From contig NC_083876.1 in assembly GCF_032452875.1 (NCBI RefSeq), forward strand, positions 21,984,001 to 22,048,000: a stretch of 64,000 bases of DNA, written 5' to 3'. The notes under the pieces were generated by a model. It did no database searches. It was given only the letters and a program-made list of their open reading frames with translations, and was not told where the DNA came from. The DNA is from Bos javanicus (Eukaryota; Chordata; Mammalia; Artiodactyla; Bovidae). Of this stretch, positions 9,256 to 19,944 are shown piece by piece (the stretch's first letter is position 1; the number at the start of each line of letters is the position of its first letter). The position numbers and the translations under genes were made by a program.

Positions 9256-10744
9256 ACAAAAAAAGGTCTTAATGACCCAGATAACCACAATGGTGTGACC
9301 ACTAATTTAGAGCCAGGCATCCTGAAGTGTGATGTCAAGTGGGCCTTAGGAAGCATCACTGCAAACAAAGCTAGTCAAGGTGATAGAATCCCAGTTGAGC
9401 TATTTCAAATCCTAAAAGGTGATGCTATGAAATTGCTGCACTCAATATGCCAACAAATTTGGAAAACTCAGCAGTGGCCACAGGACTGGAAAAGGTCAGT
9501 TTTCATTCCGATCCCAAAGAAGGACAATGCCAAAGAATGTTCAAATTACTCCACAACTGCACTCATTTCACATGCTCACAAGGCTCAAAATCCTTCAAGC
9601 TAGGCTTCAACAGTATGTGAACCAAGAACTTCTGATGTACAAGCTGGATTTAGAAAAGGCAGAGAAACCAGAGAACAACTTGCCAACATCTGTTGGGCCA
9701 TAATAAAAGCAAGGGAATTCCAGAAAATCATCTGCTTCATTGCCTACACTAAAGCCTTTGACTGTGTGGATCACAACAAACTGTGGAAAATTCTTAGAGA
9801 TGGAAATACAAGACCACCTTACCTACCTCCTGAGAAACCTGTATGCAAGTCAAGAAGCAACAGTTAGAAACAGACATGGAAAAATGGACTGGTTCAAAAT
9901 TGGAAAAGGAGTATGTCAAGGCTATATATTGTCACCCTGCTTATTTAACTTATATGCAGAATACAATCATGTGAAATGCCAAACAGGATGAAGCACAAGC
10001 TGGAATCAAGATTGCCAAGAGAAATATCTATAACCTGAGATACGCAGATGACACCACCCTAATGACAGAAAGTGAAGGGGAACTAAAAAGCCTCTTGATG
10101 AAGGTTAAAGAAGAGAGTGAAAAAGCCAGCTTAGAACACAAGATTTGAAAAACTAAGATCATGACATCCAATCCCATTACTTCACGGTAAATTGATGGCT
10201 TAAAAATGGAAACAGTGACAGACTTTATTTTCTTGGATTCCAAAATGACTGTATGGGGACTGCAGCCATGAAATTGAAAGATACTTGCTCCTTGGAAGAA
10301 AAGCTATGACAAAACTAGAAAATCTGTTAAAAAGCAGAGACATTATTTTGCTGACAAAGGTTTATATAGCTATGGTTTTTCCAGTAGTCATATATGGATG
10401 TGAAAGCTGGACTTCATAAAGAAGGCTGAGTGCTGGAGAATTGATGCTTTTGAACTGTGGTGCTGGAAGAGACTCTTGAGAGTCCCTTGGACTGCAAGAA
10501 GATCAAACCAGTCAATCCTAAAGGAGATAAATCCTGAATATTCATTGGAAGGACTGATGCTGAAGCTCCAGTACTTTGGCCAGCTGATGCCAAGAGCCGA
10601 CTTATTGGAAAAGACCCTGATGCTGGGAAAGATTGAAGGCAGGAGGGGAATGGGTGACAGGGGATGACATGGAGAGATGACATCATTGACTCAATCAACA
10701 TGAGTTTGAGCAAACTCCGAGAGAGGGCGAAGGACAGGGAAGCC
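9256..10744 (+). repeat. BovB LINE lacking its 3' terminus
   Basis: Sense BovB from 'gacccagataaccacaatgg' through the RT and C-terminal regions to 'aaggacagggaagcc'. The canonical end (…GAGCGACTGAACTGAACTGA) is absent: unique sequence starts directly. Since LINE reverse transcription begins at the 3' end, the missing tail implies a later deletion or rearrangement. Confidence 0.9.
9274..10667 (+). pseudogene. BovB ORF2 reverse-transcriptase remnant
   Basis: Frame-broken RTE ORF2. The first open part includes 'VELFQILKGDAMKLLHS' and 'PQDWKRSVFIPIPKKDNAK'. The middle has 'MDWFKIGKGVCQGYILSP'. The YADD active site is at 10041-10052 and C-terminal 'TARRSNQSILKEINPEYSLEG' follows. At least three frameshifts and internal stops separate them. 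No endonuclease domain remains. The pieces match the family's domain order, so this is a decayed single copy rather than several. Confidence 0.88.
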
Positions 10745-12706
10745 TTCCCAGGTTATGAAGCCAGGGAGCTTCAGGACAGAGCTGGAAAAAAGGCATCAGA
10801 ACTGTTCTGGGCTGACTTTTGAGGAAGGCCATGGGCCAGTCTGGTAGGAGGGCTGACAAGAAGATTTTGAAATCATCATCATCCCTCTTCAAGGATTGCC
10901 TTAGCTGAGAAAGCTGTCCTGCTCAAAGTTGTACCACCTTCTGAGGTCAGCTCACATTCACAGCAACATATCCCAGCTCAAAAAAACCTCAGAGTCATCC
11001 TTGCAGAAGATAGTATTAATAGAGTTCAGTTTCTCCCTCTGCCCAGTCCTACTTCCTTCATAATCCTTTGGTAGCACAATATCAATCCTTAAATGAAGGT
11101 CCTGCTCATTTTTATGAAGTGCAAACCTGTCTTGGCTTATAAGCTATGCAGAAACAGGCAACAGACTAGATTTGGCCCACGGCTGTCATTTGACAATCTT
11201 TGTTCTGTAGCCACTTTCATAAATTAAGTCAGTTTGGGTATGAGCTTATATCATGTGATGCTCATTTCCCAAAGTTAAAATAATTAAGCCAAAATGGTTA
11301 TATTTAAGTCATGGATGGATAAATCAATAATGCCACCAACTCGAAAATAATAAGCAAAGCCATTTCCAAGGAAAAAAACACCCCTACCCTCTCCATGCTG
11401 TATTTTTCCTGAAATAAAAGGAGGACTTTGTCAGTTTGAGCACCAAACATTCTTGAAGTGACGTGTACGTCACTTGACAAAGGAAAACATTGTTGATGCT
11501 TAATGTGAAAATTTGGTGCTGTGATAAAGAGTGGTTTTCTACAATTTTCTCACTTTGAGCTTCATGGAATCTAGCAGCCATAAAGACGGAAAGAAGGCAC
11601 AAAGTCACATTCTTTTGGGATTGACATTGGAAAGAAGCTCTCTGGCAACGATTCACTGAACCCATTCATCAAGAGACCTAGAATCTGCTCAGAGGCAATT
11701 GTGACCTCAGGCCGGCCATGCCAGCCACCACCCTGTTCTTCAGCCACTCTAGCAACTAAAGTGGACATTACGCCCTGGAGGGCTTCCATGTTCCATCTCT
11801 GGGCTGCAGAAGAAACCAGCATCAGGGATTGTCCCCTTAAAGAGTAGATACTCAAGAATGTTCATGGAATGAATTTGAGTGAGTGAACACATCAGGAGCT
11901 CAGAACAGATCCTCCAGTGGACTATGCGCAGGCTTCAGCATCAAACTGTGAACAGGACATATTTTCCTAATGGCTTATTTGATGTTAGTACCTAGTCAGA
12001 GGTGACCTTGTATGAAAATAGATTCTTCAGTTTTCACAGTTTAATTAACTTCATATTAAAAACTGATTTTTTTTCCCATAGAATACAGGACTCAGACTCC
12101 TGCATTCTAAATGAGAATTAAAATTTCCCGGAGGAGAGTGTCTCAAATAGGCCCCTGGTGTGATTCATGATTTCCTTTTGTTGCCTTCTGTCTCGTAGGT
12201 GTAATCTTTTTAGAGGCATTCTCTGTTAATCCCATAATGATATCTGAAAGAAAATCAGTGAGGATAGAGGAGGTCTGACTTTTCCAACCCTAAACTCTCT
12301 CAGTTAGAGCTAGAAATAACTTCGGGAAACCATCGCCTCAAAGACTATGGTTAAACTAAAAATAACACGATACAATTTGAAGGGGGTGGATGACTGTGGT
12401 TCAGACAAGAGCTTTGCCTTTATTGCAGGTTCTCAGGCAGAGGTCACTATGAAGTCAAGCATTGTGGTTTCTGACAAGTCTTCTCCAACTCTGCAGAGAT
12501 CCTGGGCATGATCCCTCTTCAAGCCTCCTTTGACTTTCTGTCCTTCTAAAACATCCTCAGAAAAAAATGAAAAAATAAAACATCCTCAGATTTTCTGGGG
12601 TGCCTGATCTGGCCCCTTCTTCATTCAAGGCTAAAAGATGGAGCGTCAGGGTGGAAGGGGGAACCAGAAAGGATGAGGAGTAATAATGGTACCTAAACTA
12701 CTTCCT
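10745..12706. other. Unique DNA, about 2 kb
   Basis: No repeat family or gene recognised. Open frames of 93-99 codons here have no family resemblance. A TGACGT palindrome lies at 11456-11475. Confidence 0.5.
11456..11475. promoter_or_regulatory. Inverted TGACGT pair (CRE/UPRE-like palindrome)
   Basis: Nine-base arms AAGTGACGT and ACGTCACTT face each other across a 2-base GT spacer. Each arm carries TGACGT, the core of CREB/ATF sites; the plus strand also reads TGACGTGT, close to the XBP1/ATF6 element. Two CpGs survive in AT-rich DNA. Binding is inference only; no promoter elements are visible nearby. Confidence 0.35.
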
Positions 12707-12912
12707 CTGTGTCCCAGGTGGCTCAGCGGAAAAGAATCCGCCTGCCAGTGCAGGAGACACGGGTTCAATCTCTAGGTCAGAAAGATCCCCTGGAGAAGGG
12801 AATAGCAACCCACTCCAGTGTTCTTGCTTGGGAAATCCCATGAACAGAGGAGCCTGGGGGGCTACTGTCCATGGGGTTTCATAAGAGTTGGACATGACTT
12901 AGTGACTAAACA
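12707..12912 (+). repeat. Bov-tA SINE
   Basis: tRNA-like head ('caggtggctcagcgg', B box 'gggttcaatctc') joined to the A-monomer ('agatcccctggagaaggg' to 'agttggacatgacttag'). The tail is followed by a short ACAACAACA-like tract. Confidence 0.9.
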
Positions 12913-13640
12913 ACAACAAAAAGCTACTTTCTCACCAGGGCTCATGACTTCCCACAGCTGGCACAGAAGGAAGAGGTGGTGGAATCCATCCACTTCCACA
13001 CTAATCTGTCAGTGGAGCATACTGGAGTCTGTGAGCTATGTCACCTCAGCCCAGGCTGGATGTGAACACTACAGTTGAGCAGTGTTTCATCCTGCTTGGT
13101 GATTTAGTTATTTTCTTATTATTTAACACAAACCCATTTTTTAAAAAAGAGAAAAATCTGTAAAATTGACACAAAAGCTTCATGGTCATAATGGTCCTTG
13201 ATACTGCCCTAACACACTTCACTTGGAGAATCTCAAAGAAGCATTGAATCACCAATCTTTATGGGAAAGGGGATATGATTTGAAATTGTGATATTGCCTG
13301 GTCATTCAATGTGTAAAGTCAAAATATAGAAGTAATGGTGAAACACAGGAGAAAGTTGAGTTACAGAGTAATCCAGAAGGTTGAGGAACACAAGTCAGAG
13401 GCGTCTGCTGTCTTCTTTCTATGTCCTCAAGGGAGCACAGTTGCTCTTGCGAGACCCTGCTATGCCGTGCTGTTTTAATGCTTTCTCATAGCTCAGGGTG
13501 TCCATGTGATATACTTGTATTCAGTGGAATGTAAGCAGTGGTTAATATTTCCTGAGAAACCCTGTTTAAATTCAACAGCCTGAACCTTTTCCCCTGTGCC
13601 TTCCCCCTTTCTTTCTTAAAGGCAACATGTTCGGAGGCGT
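12913..13640. other. Unique DNA
   Basis: Nothing recognised. No open frame with family resemblance, no RNA gene. Confidence 0.5.
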
Positions 13641-13669
13641 GTGTGTGTTTGTGTGCGCACACACACACG
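13639..13669. repeat. GT/AC palindromic microsatellite
   Basis: A run of GT repeats meets a run of AC repeats at GTGTGCGCACAC, giving a self-complementary alternating purine-pyrimidine tract. It marks the edge of the adjoining Bov-A monomer, a common place for microsatellite growth in ruminant SINEs. Confidence 0.7.
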
Positions 13670-13785
13670 TGGTCAGGCATGTCTAACTCTTTGTGACCCC
13701 ATGGGCTGTAGGCTGCTAGGCTCCACTGTCCGTGGGACGTTCCAGGCAAAACTACTGGAGTGGGTTGCCATTTCGTCCTCTAATT
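13670..13785 (-). repeat. Bov-A monomer, partial
   Basis: 'gtctaactctttgtgacccc', 'ctgctaggctccactgtcc' and 'actactggagtgggttgcc' are the reverse of a single A-monomer. The tRNA-like half is missing. Confidence 0.82.
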
Positions 13786-13959
13786 TTTAGAGGTCAAGGA
13801 GCCGAGTTAGCACCTTGAGGAAGAGAGGGCCAGCTAAGGGCGGCAAGGCAGAAAGACAGAATCCCTGGACCAGCCCCGGGCTGCTTCCTCTAACTTCTGT
13901 GTTTCAGTGACTGTTGTTTTGATAATTTAATCCAAACAGCATCCCTCACTGATGCACTT

Positions 13960-14060
13960 ATCAGGTGAGGGGCCCTGAGAACACCTTAACTAAGCAAAGT
14001 CACACAGCCAAGCCATGGTTCAAGTTCATATCTGCTTCACAGGAGACCACTCTTGCTCCA
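13960..14060 (+). repeat. MIR fragment (possible)
   Basis: 'ttaactaagcaaagtcacac' 'agccaagccatggttcaag' parallels the MIR 'AAGGTCACACAGC...' block in sense. Short and diverged. Confidence 0.45.
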
Positions 14061-14105
14061 CTTTTTTGTCTTTGCTTCTGCTTCATCAGTGGAGTCCTGG
14101 AACAT

Positions 14106-14573
14106 TGCGGGGAGCTGCCTGTGAGAACGGGGTCCTTTGTCCGAAGGACACAGCTCTGGGAGCTGCCTCAGTCTTTGAGGGTTTGCTTGCAAACATAGCT
14201 CTCTGTCCCGCCACCCCAGAGATTAGGCGCTTATTTACTGCAGGCACCTGGAGTTCTGTGCAAACTTCTCACGCACAGAGAAATGTTATCTGGTGTAAGA
14301 AATAATAACAGGGAGCCATTCCCATGCTCTCAAGATTTCTTGTGACTGTTTGTAAGATGTATAGGCCAACCAAGAAAAAAAGTTAACTGTCTTTCTCACA
14401 CTCTTCTGTATAAATATGAGATGCTGAATAAAGTTGGTGTCAGACTGTGTCCCTTCGTGGTGACGTGTCTGAACCTCTCGACCCCATCTTTGTAGTCTCT
14501 TGCTTTCGTTTCTTTCTTAGCCCCACCGTGCACGTTCTTGGGACCTGATCGACTTTGCCGGCTGGCACCAGCA
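14106..14573 (+). mobile_element. Solo LTR of an endogenous class II retrovirus
   Basis: A 468-bp unit starts TGCGGGGAGC and ends GGCACCAGCA, with the retroviral TG...CA termini. GAACAT is repeated exactly on both sides (14100-14105 and 14574-14579), the 6-bp duplication expected of class II (betaretrovirus-like/ERVK) integrases. It contains TATAAAT at 14409-14415 and AATAAA at 14427-14432, then a presumed short R and a U5. No primer-binding site, gag, pol or env follows, so the provirus was removed by LTR-LTR recombination. It encodes no viral protein. Assignment to class II rests on TSD length and LTR layout; the precise family is not identified. Confidence 0.8.
14409..14432 (+). promoter_or_regulatory. 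LTR TATA box and poly(A) signal
   Basis: TATAAAT (14409-14415) and AATAAA (14427-14432) are only 11 bases apart. In betaretrovirus-like LTRs the poly(A) signal commonly lies just upstream of a very short R, so one core region serves both initiation and 3' processing. Whether it is active is unknown. Confidence 0.6.
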
Positions 14574-14670
14574 GAACATGGGGGTGTTTTCCTGTGGCTG
14601 AAGTTCCTAAATGTGATTCCCTTCACTGTGTTAAGTGACAGACTTATTCAGGTGTATAGCAAAGTGATTC

Positions 14671-14926
14671 CCCCACTCCAGTACTCTTGCCTGGAAAATC
14701 CCATGGACAGAGGAGCCTGGGGGGCTACAGTCCATGGGGTCGCTAAGAGTCTGACACCACTGAGTGACTTCACTTTCACTTTTCACTTTCACGCATTGGA
14801 GAAGGAAATGGCAACCCACTCCAGTGTTCTTGCCTGGACAATCCCAGAGACAGCGGGGCCTGGTGGGCTGCCATCTATGGGGTTGCACAGAGTCAGACAC
14901 TACTGAAGTGACTTAGCAGCAGCAGC
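14671..14926 (+). repeat. BOV-A2 SINE with 13-bp target-site duplication
   Basis: Two A-monomers in sense with the 'gacttcactttcacttttc' linker, ending in an AGC trinucleotide tail. AGCAAAGTGATTC is repeated exactly at 14658-14670 and 14927-14939 within the L1, fixing the boundaries. Confidence 0.93.
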
Positions 14927-15339
14927 AGCAAAGTGATTCAGTGAATATATATATAATATGTTTATTATGTATATGTATATTATATATATTTATATATATA
15001 ATTAAACACATACACATACTGCTATATAGTAGGTCCCTATAGTTATTTATTTTATATATAGTAGTCTCTATCTGTTAATCCCAAACTCCTAATCTATCCC
15101 TCCTGCCCTTTCCCCTTTGTTACTCATATGTTCTATCTGTGAGTCTATTTCTGTTTTGTAAATAAGTTCATTTGTATGATTTTTTTTTAGATTCCACATA
15201 TAAATGGTACCATATGGTATTTGTCTTTATCTGACTTCACTGAGTATGATAATCTCTAGGTCCATCCATGTTACTGCAAATAGCCTTATTTCATTCCTTT
15301 TAATGGATGAGTAATATTCCATTGTGTTTTATGGATGAG

Positions 15340-15383
15340 TAATATATATGTGTATATTTTATATATATATATACACACACACA
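15340..15383. repeat. TA/CA compound microsatellite in L1
   Basis: ATATATATGTGTATATTTTATATATATATATACACACACACAC-type run occupying the TATATGTACCAC position of the antisense L1. A slippage-prone expansion of element sequence. Confidence 0.75.
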
Positions 15384-15973
15384 CCACATCTTGTTTATCC
15401 ATATATCTGTCAGTGGACACTTAAGTTGCTTCCATGTTTCACTATTGCAAATAATGCTGTCATGAATATTGGGGTGCATGTATCTTTTCAAATTAGAGGG
15501 TTTTTTCCTGGATATATGTCCAGGAATGGAATTGCTAGATCATATGGTAGCTCTGTTTTTAGTTCTTTAAGAAACCTCTGGATGGTTCTCCAAAGTGGCT
15601 GCTGTACCAGCTGACATTCCCACCAACAGTGTAGGAGGCTTCTCTTTACTCCACACCCTCTCCAGCATTTATTTTTGAAGACTTCTTGATGATAACCATT
15701 CTCACTGGTGTGAAGTGATACCTCGTTATAGTTCTGATGGGCACTTCTCTAATAATTAGCAGTGTGGAGCATCTCTTTATGTGCCTATTGACCATTCTGT
15801 ATGTCTTCTTTGGAGAAGTGACTATTTAGGTCTTATGCCTATTTCTTGCTTGTGATGTTTGTTTTGTTGTTGTTGAGCTGAGCTCTTTGTATATTTTGGA
15901 AATTAAGCCCTTGTCAGCTGTATAGTTTGTAAATATTTTCTCCCATTCTATAGGTTGTATTTTCATGTTGGCT

Positions 15974-16227
15974 AAAGCTGAAACTCCAGTACTTTGGCCA
16001 CCTCATGTGAAGAGTTGACTCATTGGAAAAGACTCTGATGCTGGGAGGGATTGGGGGTAGGAGGAGAAGGGGACGACAGAGGATGAGATGGCTGGATGGC
16101 ATCACTGACTCGATGGACCTGAGTCTGAGTGAACTCCGGGAGTTGGTGATGGACAGGGAGGCCTGGCGTGCTGCGATTCATGGGGTTGCAAAGAGTCGGA
16201 TACAACTGAGCGACTGAACTGAACTGA
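15974..16227 (+). repeat. BovB 3' end insertion in L1
   Basis: Sense BovB from 'taaagctgaaactccagtac' to the canonical 'gactgaactgaactga' terminus, strongly 5'-truncated. TGGCT at 15969-15973 and 16228-16232 is a candidate 5-bp target-site duplication. L1 sequence continues on both sides ('gttgtattttcatg' and 'tttgctgtgcaaatgc'). Confidence 0.9.
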
Positions 16228-16480
16228 TGGCTTACTTTGCTGTGCAAATGCTTGATTAGGTCCTATTTGTTTATTTTTGCTTTTATTTCTTTTGCCTTGG
16301 GAGACTAACCAAAGAAAACATTGGTACAATTTATGTCAGAGAAGGTTTTGCCTGTGTTCTCGTCCAAGAGTTGTATGGGGTCATGTCTTCTGTTTAAGTC
16401 TTTAAGGCATTTGAGTTTACTTCTGTGTTGGGCATGTTCTAACCATACACATATACAAACTCACTGATTTACATGCAATT

Positions 16481-17182
16481 TACTGTTTTTTAGAGATTTT
16501 TTTTCTTTTAAAATGAGGTTATGTTTTATTTATTTGGGAAGATTTTTCTTATCAAGGGGAAAATCTATTTTCAGTATGATATCAAAAGCTCAGTGCCATT
16601 CAGCAAATAGAATTAAATATCAAAAAAGGCAGTATCAACAGTTACCAGCCCTTGTGGACTTACATTTCCCTATTTTCTCTCATAATTAGTTGCAAAGGAG
16701 TAATATTTTATACAAGTCTCTTTACATTACACTAACAGTCTGTATTTATAGATTTTATTGTATTTGTGTTGAGAATACTTATGTTCCTGAACAGTATTGA
16801 AGATGAGTTGAGTACCTATTTGACACTAAATTTTCTGTTATATTTTATCCAATCATAGAAAGTACACATGGTTTATTTATTTGTTTTACAGTTTTGTTTC
16901 ATTTGAACTCTGTATTGCTTGTTATTTTTATGTTTCTCTAGTAGAATGTATTGTAGAAACATGGATTTGAAGTGAGATTTTTAGAAAAGTGTAACATCTT
17001 CCTTTAGAATAATATAAAGTACTTCTCAAGTGATCATACATCACCTCAACACCGTTAGGTTGTTAGAAGTAGTGACCATTTAAATTCAGCCATGAATATA
17101 TTTTTTGAGAGATATTAATTATAGGTTCCTTTATCAGCTATGCTACTGTGCTAAAAATCTTATAGCATCTATCTAATGTTGC
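16481..17182. other. Unique AT-rich DNA
   Basis: No gene or repeat recognised beyond short T-rich runs. Confidence 0.5.
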
Positions 17183-17391
17183 TGTTGTTTAGTCACTAAG
17201 TCATGTCCGACTCTTTGTGGCCCCATGGACTGTAGTCTACCAGGTTCCTCTGTCCATGGGATTTCTCAGGCAAGAATATTGGAGTGGGTTGCCATTTCTT
17301 TCTCTAGGGGATCTTCCCGACCCAGGAATCGAACCTGTGTCTCCAATATTTGCATATGGGTTCTTTATCACTGAGCCACCCGGGAGGCCCA
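17183..17391 (-). repeat. Bov-tA SINE
   Basis: Reverse of the A-monomer ('gtcatgtccgactctttgtg') followed by the reversed tRNA-like part with B box 'ggaatcgaacctg' and head 'gagccacccgggaggccc'. Full-length structure. Confidence 0.9.
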
Positions 17392-17927
17392 TCTAATGTT
17401 GTTACACTCTTAAAAACAGATACAGCATCTAACCACAGTGGCCTTGTGAATACCGAGTGTAGGTACCTGGGATTTGACACAACTTCTTTGAAAAAGTTGT
17501 GTTTAACCCTAGCTCAGCCCCTTTCAACAGTCATCCACTTCCTCTAATAATGGTATCTGTTAACATGCAGACAAATTATCATCATCCCAGAATATGCCTT
17601 AGCACGTGAGTGTTTCTTCACATGATTTACTAATCAAAAAGAGTTGAAATATTCAGTTTGACTGAATTACTTTCCAAGTAACATATAGAGACTCCAACTA
17701 ACTCACTCACTCCTCGGGACTTTACCTCTTCTACAGTTTGCACATATTCAGGGGCCCATGCTTCTGAAGTAAGATGCTGAAGTGTTTTTAACTGGATTAG
17801 CTTCTTCATTTCTATGCATTTTATTCTAAGATTCTTTATTGTGACAATGTTGAGTGTGCCTGTCTTGTGTCACAAAGCTTGTTATATAAATGTAGCTATA
17901 TTTCCTTTTTAAAAATTATTTATGCAC
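17392..17927. other. Unique DNA
   Basis: No gene, RNA or repeat recognised. Confidence 0.5.
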
Positions 17928-18287
17928 TTGTTCAATCACTAAGTCATGTCAACTCTTTGTGACTGCATGGAATACAGCATGCCAGGCTTCCCTATCCTTC
18001 ACTATTTCCTGGAGTTTGCTCAAATTCATGTCCATTGAGTTGATGATGCCATCTAACCATCTCATCCTCTGTCACCCCCTTCTCCTTTTGCCTTCCATCT
18101 TTCCCAGCATCAAGGTCTTTTCTAAGGAGTCAGTTCTTCACATCAGGTGGCCAAAGAATTGGAGATTCAGCTTCAGCATCACTCCTTCCAATGAGTAGTC
18201 AGGGTTGATTTCCTTTAGGATTGACTGGTTTGATCTCCTTGAAGTTCAAAGGACTCTCAAGTGTCTTCTCCAGCACCCACAATTTGA
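17928..18287 (-). repeat. BovB LINE 3' fragment
   Basis: 'ttcaatcactaagtcatgtc' through 'ttctccagcacccacaattt' is about 360 bp of the BovB 3' end in reverse. It is more diverged than other BovB copies here and 5'-truncated. Confidence 0.88.
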
Positions 18288-19789
18288 ATATTTCTAAAAC
18301 CATTCTTGTGGTGACATGCAGAAGTAATAAAACCACAAAACCAAACCAGAAAATATTCACAAGTACTTAAGCACTTAGACTTAGGCCTATGACACTGTCC
18401 AGGAAGGCAAGCTCTGGGGGAGAAAAAAATAACTATTTGCTGTTTTTTGAAGACCAGCCAACCACAGGTCTTTGGTTCTGAGTTCGCCTTGTGGTTTAGT
18501 TATGGATTTGCTCTATTACCAAGACTGATCATTTCTGAAGTGGTGACTTTTAAGTCTTTTTAGATGTTAGGAATCTCTTTAAGGAGAAAAGACCTGAGCA
18601 TTCTGTTACAGTAGTCCTGAGGAAAATAAGGAATTGAATTACAGTCATGGAACAAAACAACTGAGAAAGAGAATAGAGGATATTAGTGGATTTGGTGTTG
18701 GAAAGAATCTTAGTGAGAAAATGCTGAAGAATTCCCAGGTTCCTGACATGTATACCAAATGAGATATATTATTAATAATAATTCAACAGGATAAAGACAT
18801 AATGGACACATATATTAGTATATTATCTATAAGAAGACATTTACAAATAACCAAAATGTTCAGTAATAGGGAAATGAGTTAGTAAACTGTGGTTGAGAAT
18901 GAAAAGTATCATTTCATAATCTGACTACATGTGAGAACTTAGGGAAACCAACAAAATTCTGTCATGGAACTGAGGTCAGCTTTCTTCCTGAGCTCACCGG
19001 ATTGTTTCACCTGCCTGTTATTAATATTGTTGAAACCAGGGTTGCCAGCCTGACAGAGTTTCTGGGCATCTGGGAAGGATGCCCAGGTGAGGCATGATTT
19101 ACCCAAGGTTAGAGAGCTCAGGTGAACAGTCACTGAAAAGCAGTCTATTCAAGCCAAAGCATCACTCCAGGACGTCCAGGCATGGAGAGGGCGGCAGAGC
19201 CCAAGGAAGTCCAATCAGCTGAGCCCAGAAGGGTTGGGAGGCAGATGTAAAGAGACTCCCTGAGGACTCAGAGCTGGTATGAACCAGTTTCTCAGTGGAG
19301 AAAATGGGATCGGGAATTCACCAGGCACCCACATGCTGTTTTCATACTTCTGTACAACCCATTTCCTGTGGGCACAACCTCACCAGCAGAGCTGTGGGAG
19401 TGGCATGTTGCGGAAGACAGCATAGCTTTATCTCAACCCTGTGCCAGCCCTGAGATTCCACTTTCCATGGCACTGAAAGAGATTAGCAAGGACCCAGAGA
19501 AACTGGAGTTGCTGGTTCTTTATGTAACCACATTCTTTTTATACTGTATTCCACCCAATAAGCATGTACAAAGAGTACATTTAGCAACAAAATAAGGACT
19601 TCTAGGATGGTGACGTGTGTGCCAAGAGCACTGTGGTATAATCTTCGTGTGGCTATTGTACCTTTGGGTTTTAAGGCTCTTAAGAAATCCACATTTGCCT
19701 GCTGCAGGAAGCAGGATGTGGTGAGCGGTGCTGGCCTTCTCTTCAATGGGAGAGGCCCTGGGGAACTCAGAAAGAGTCCTGGATTCACA
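18288..19789. other. Unique DNA, 1.5 kb
   Basis: No recognised gene or repeat. Open frames up to 107 codons (antisense, 19483-19806) have no family resemblance and run into MIR sequence. Confidence 0.5.
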
Positions 19790-19928
19790 GGCAGGAGACC
19801 CGTCAATTGACTAGCTGAGTGACCTCAGGAAAGGCATTCAATCTGAGCCTCAGCTTCCTCCTCTGTCATATTAGATGGATGGTGCCTTTCTCATCTTTTG
19901 GAATTGTTGTGACCACCGTGAGATACTT
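19790..19928 (-). repeat. MIR SINE interrupted by BovB
   Basis: 'tgagtgacctcaggaaaggc', 'gagcctcagcttcctcctct' and 'ggaattgttgtgaccaccg' are the reverse of the MIR core. The BovB target site lies at its end, so MIR sequence may continue just past 22552. Confidence 0.72.
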
Positions 19929-19944
19929 CAGTTCAGTGGCTGAG

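Larger units (their letters stand above)
14632..16480 (-). repeat. L1 LINE, antisense, split by two insertions
   Basis: From the 3' UTR ('caggtgtatagcaaagtg') through an AT tract (14945-15060), 'cccaaactcctaatc', 'gctgtaccagctgacattcc' and 'ctccagcatttatttttg' up to 'tgatttacatgcaattt'. This is the 3' UTR and ORF2 3' part read backwards. BOV-A2 sits at 14671-14926 and BovB at 15974-16227. Both insertions are therefore younger than this L1. Confidence 0.9.

Noticed and set aside
14574..14700. Retroviral internal sequence after the LTR
   Set aside because: The 6-bp duplication follows the LTR immediately and unrelated unique and L1/SINE DNA comes next; no primer-binding site or gag-like sequence is present.
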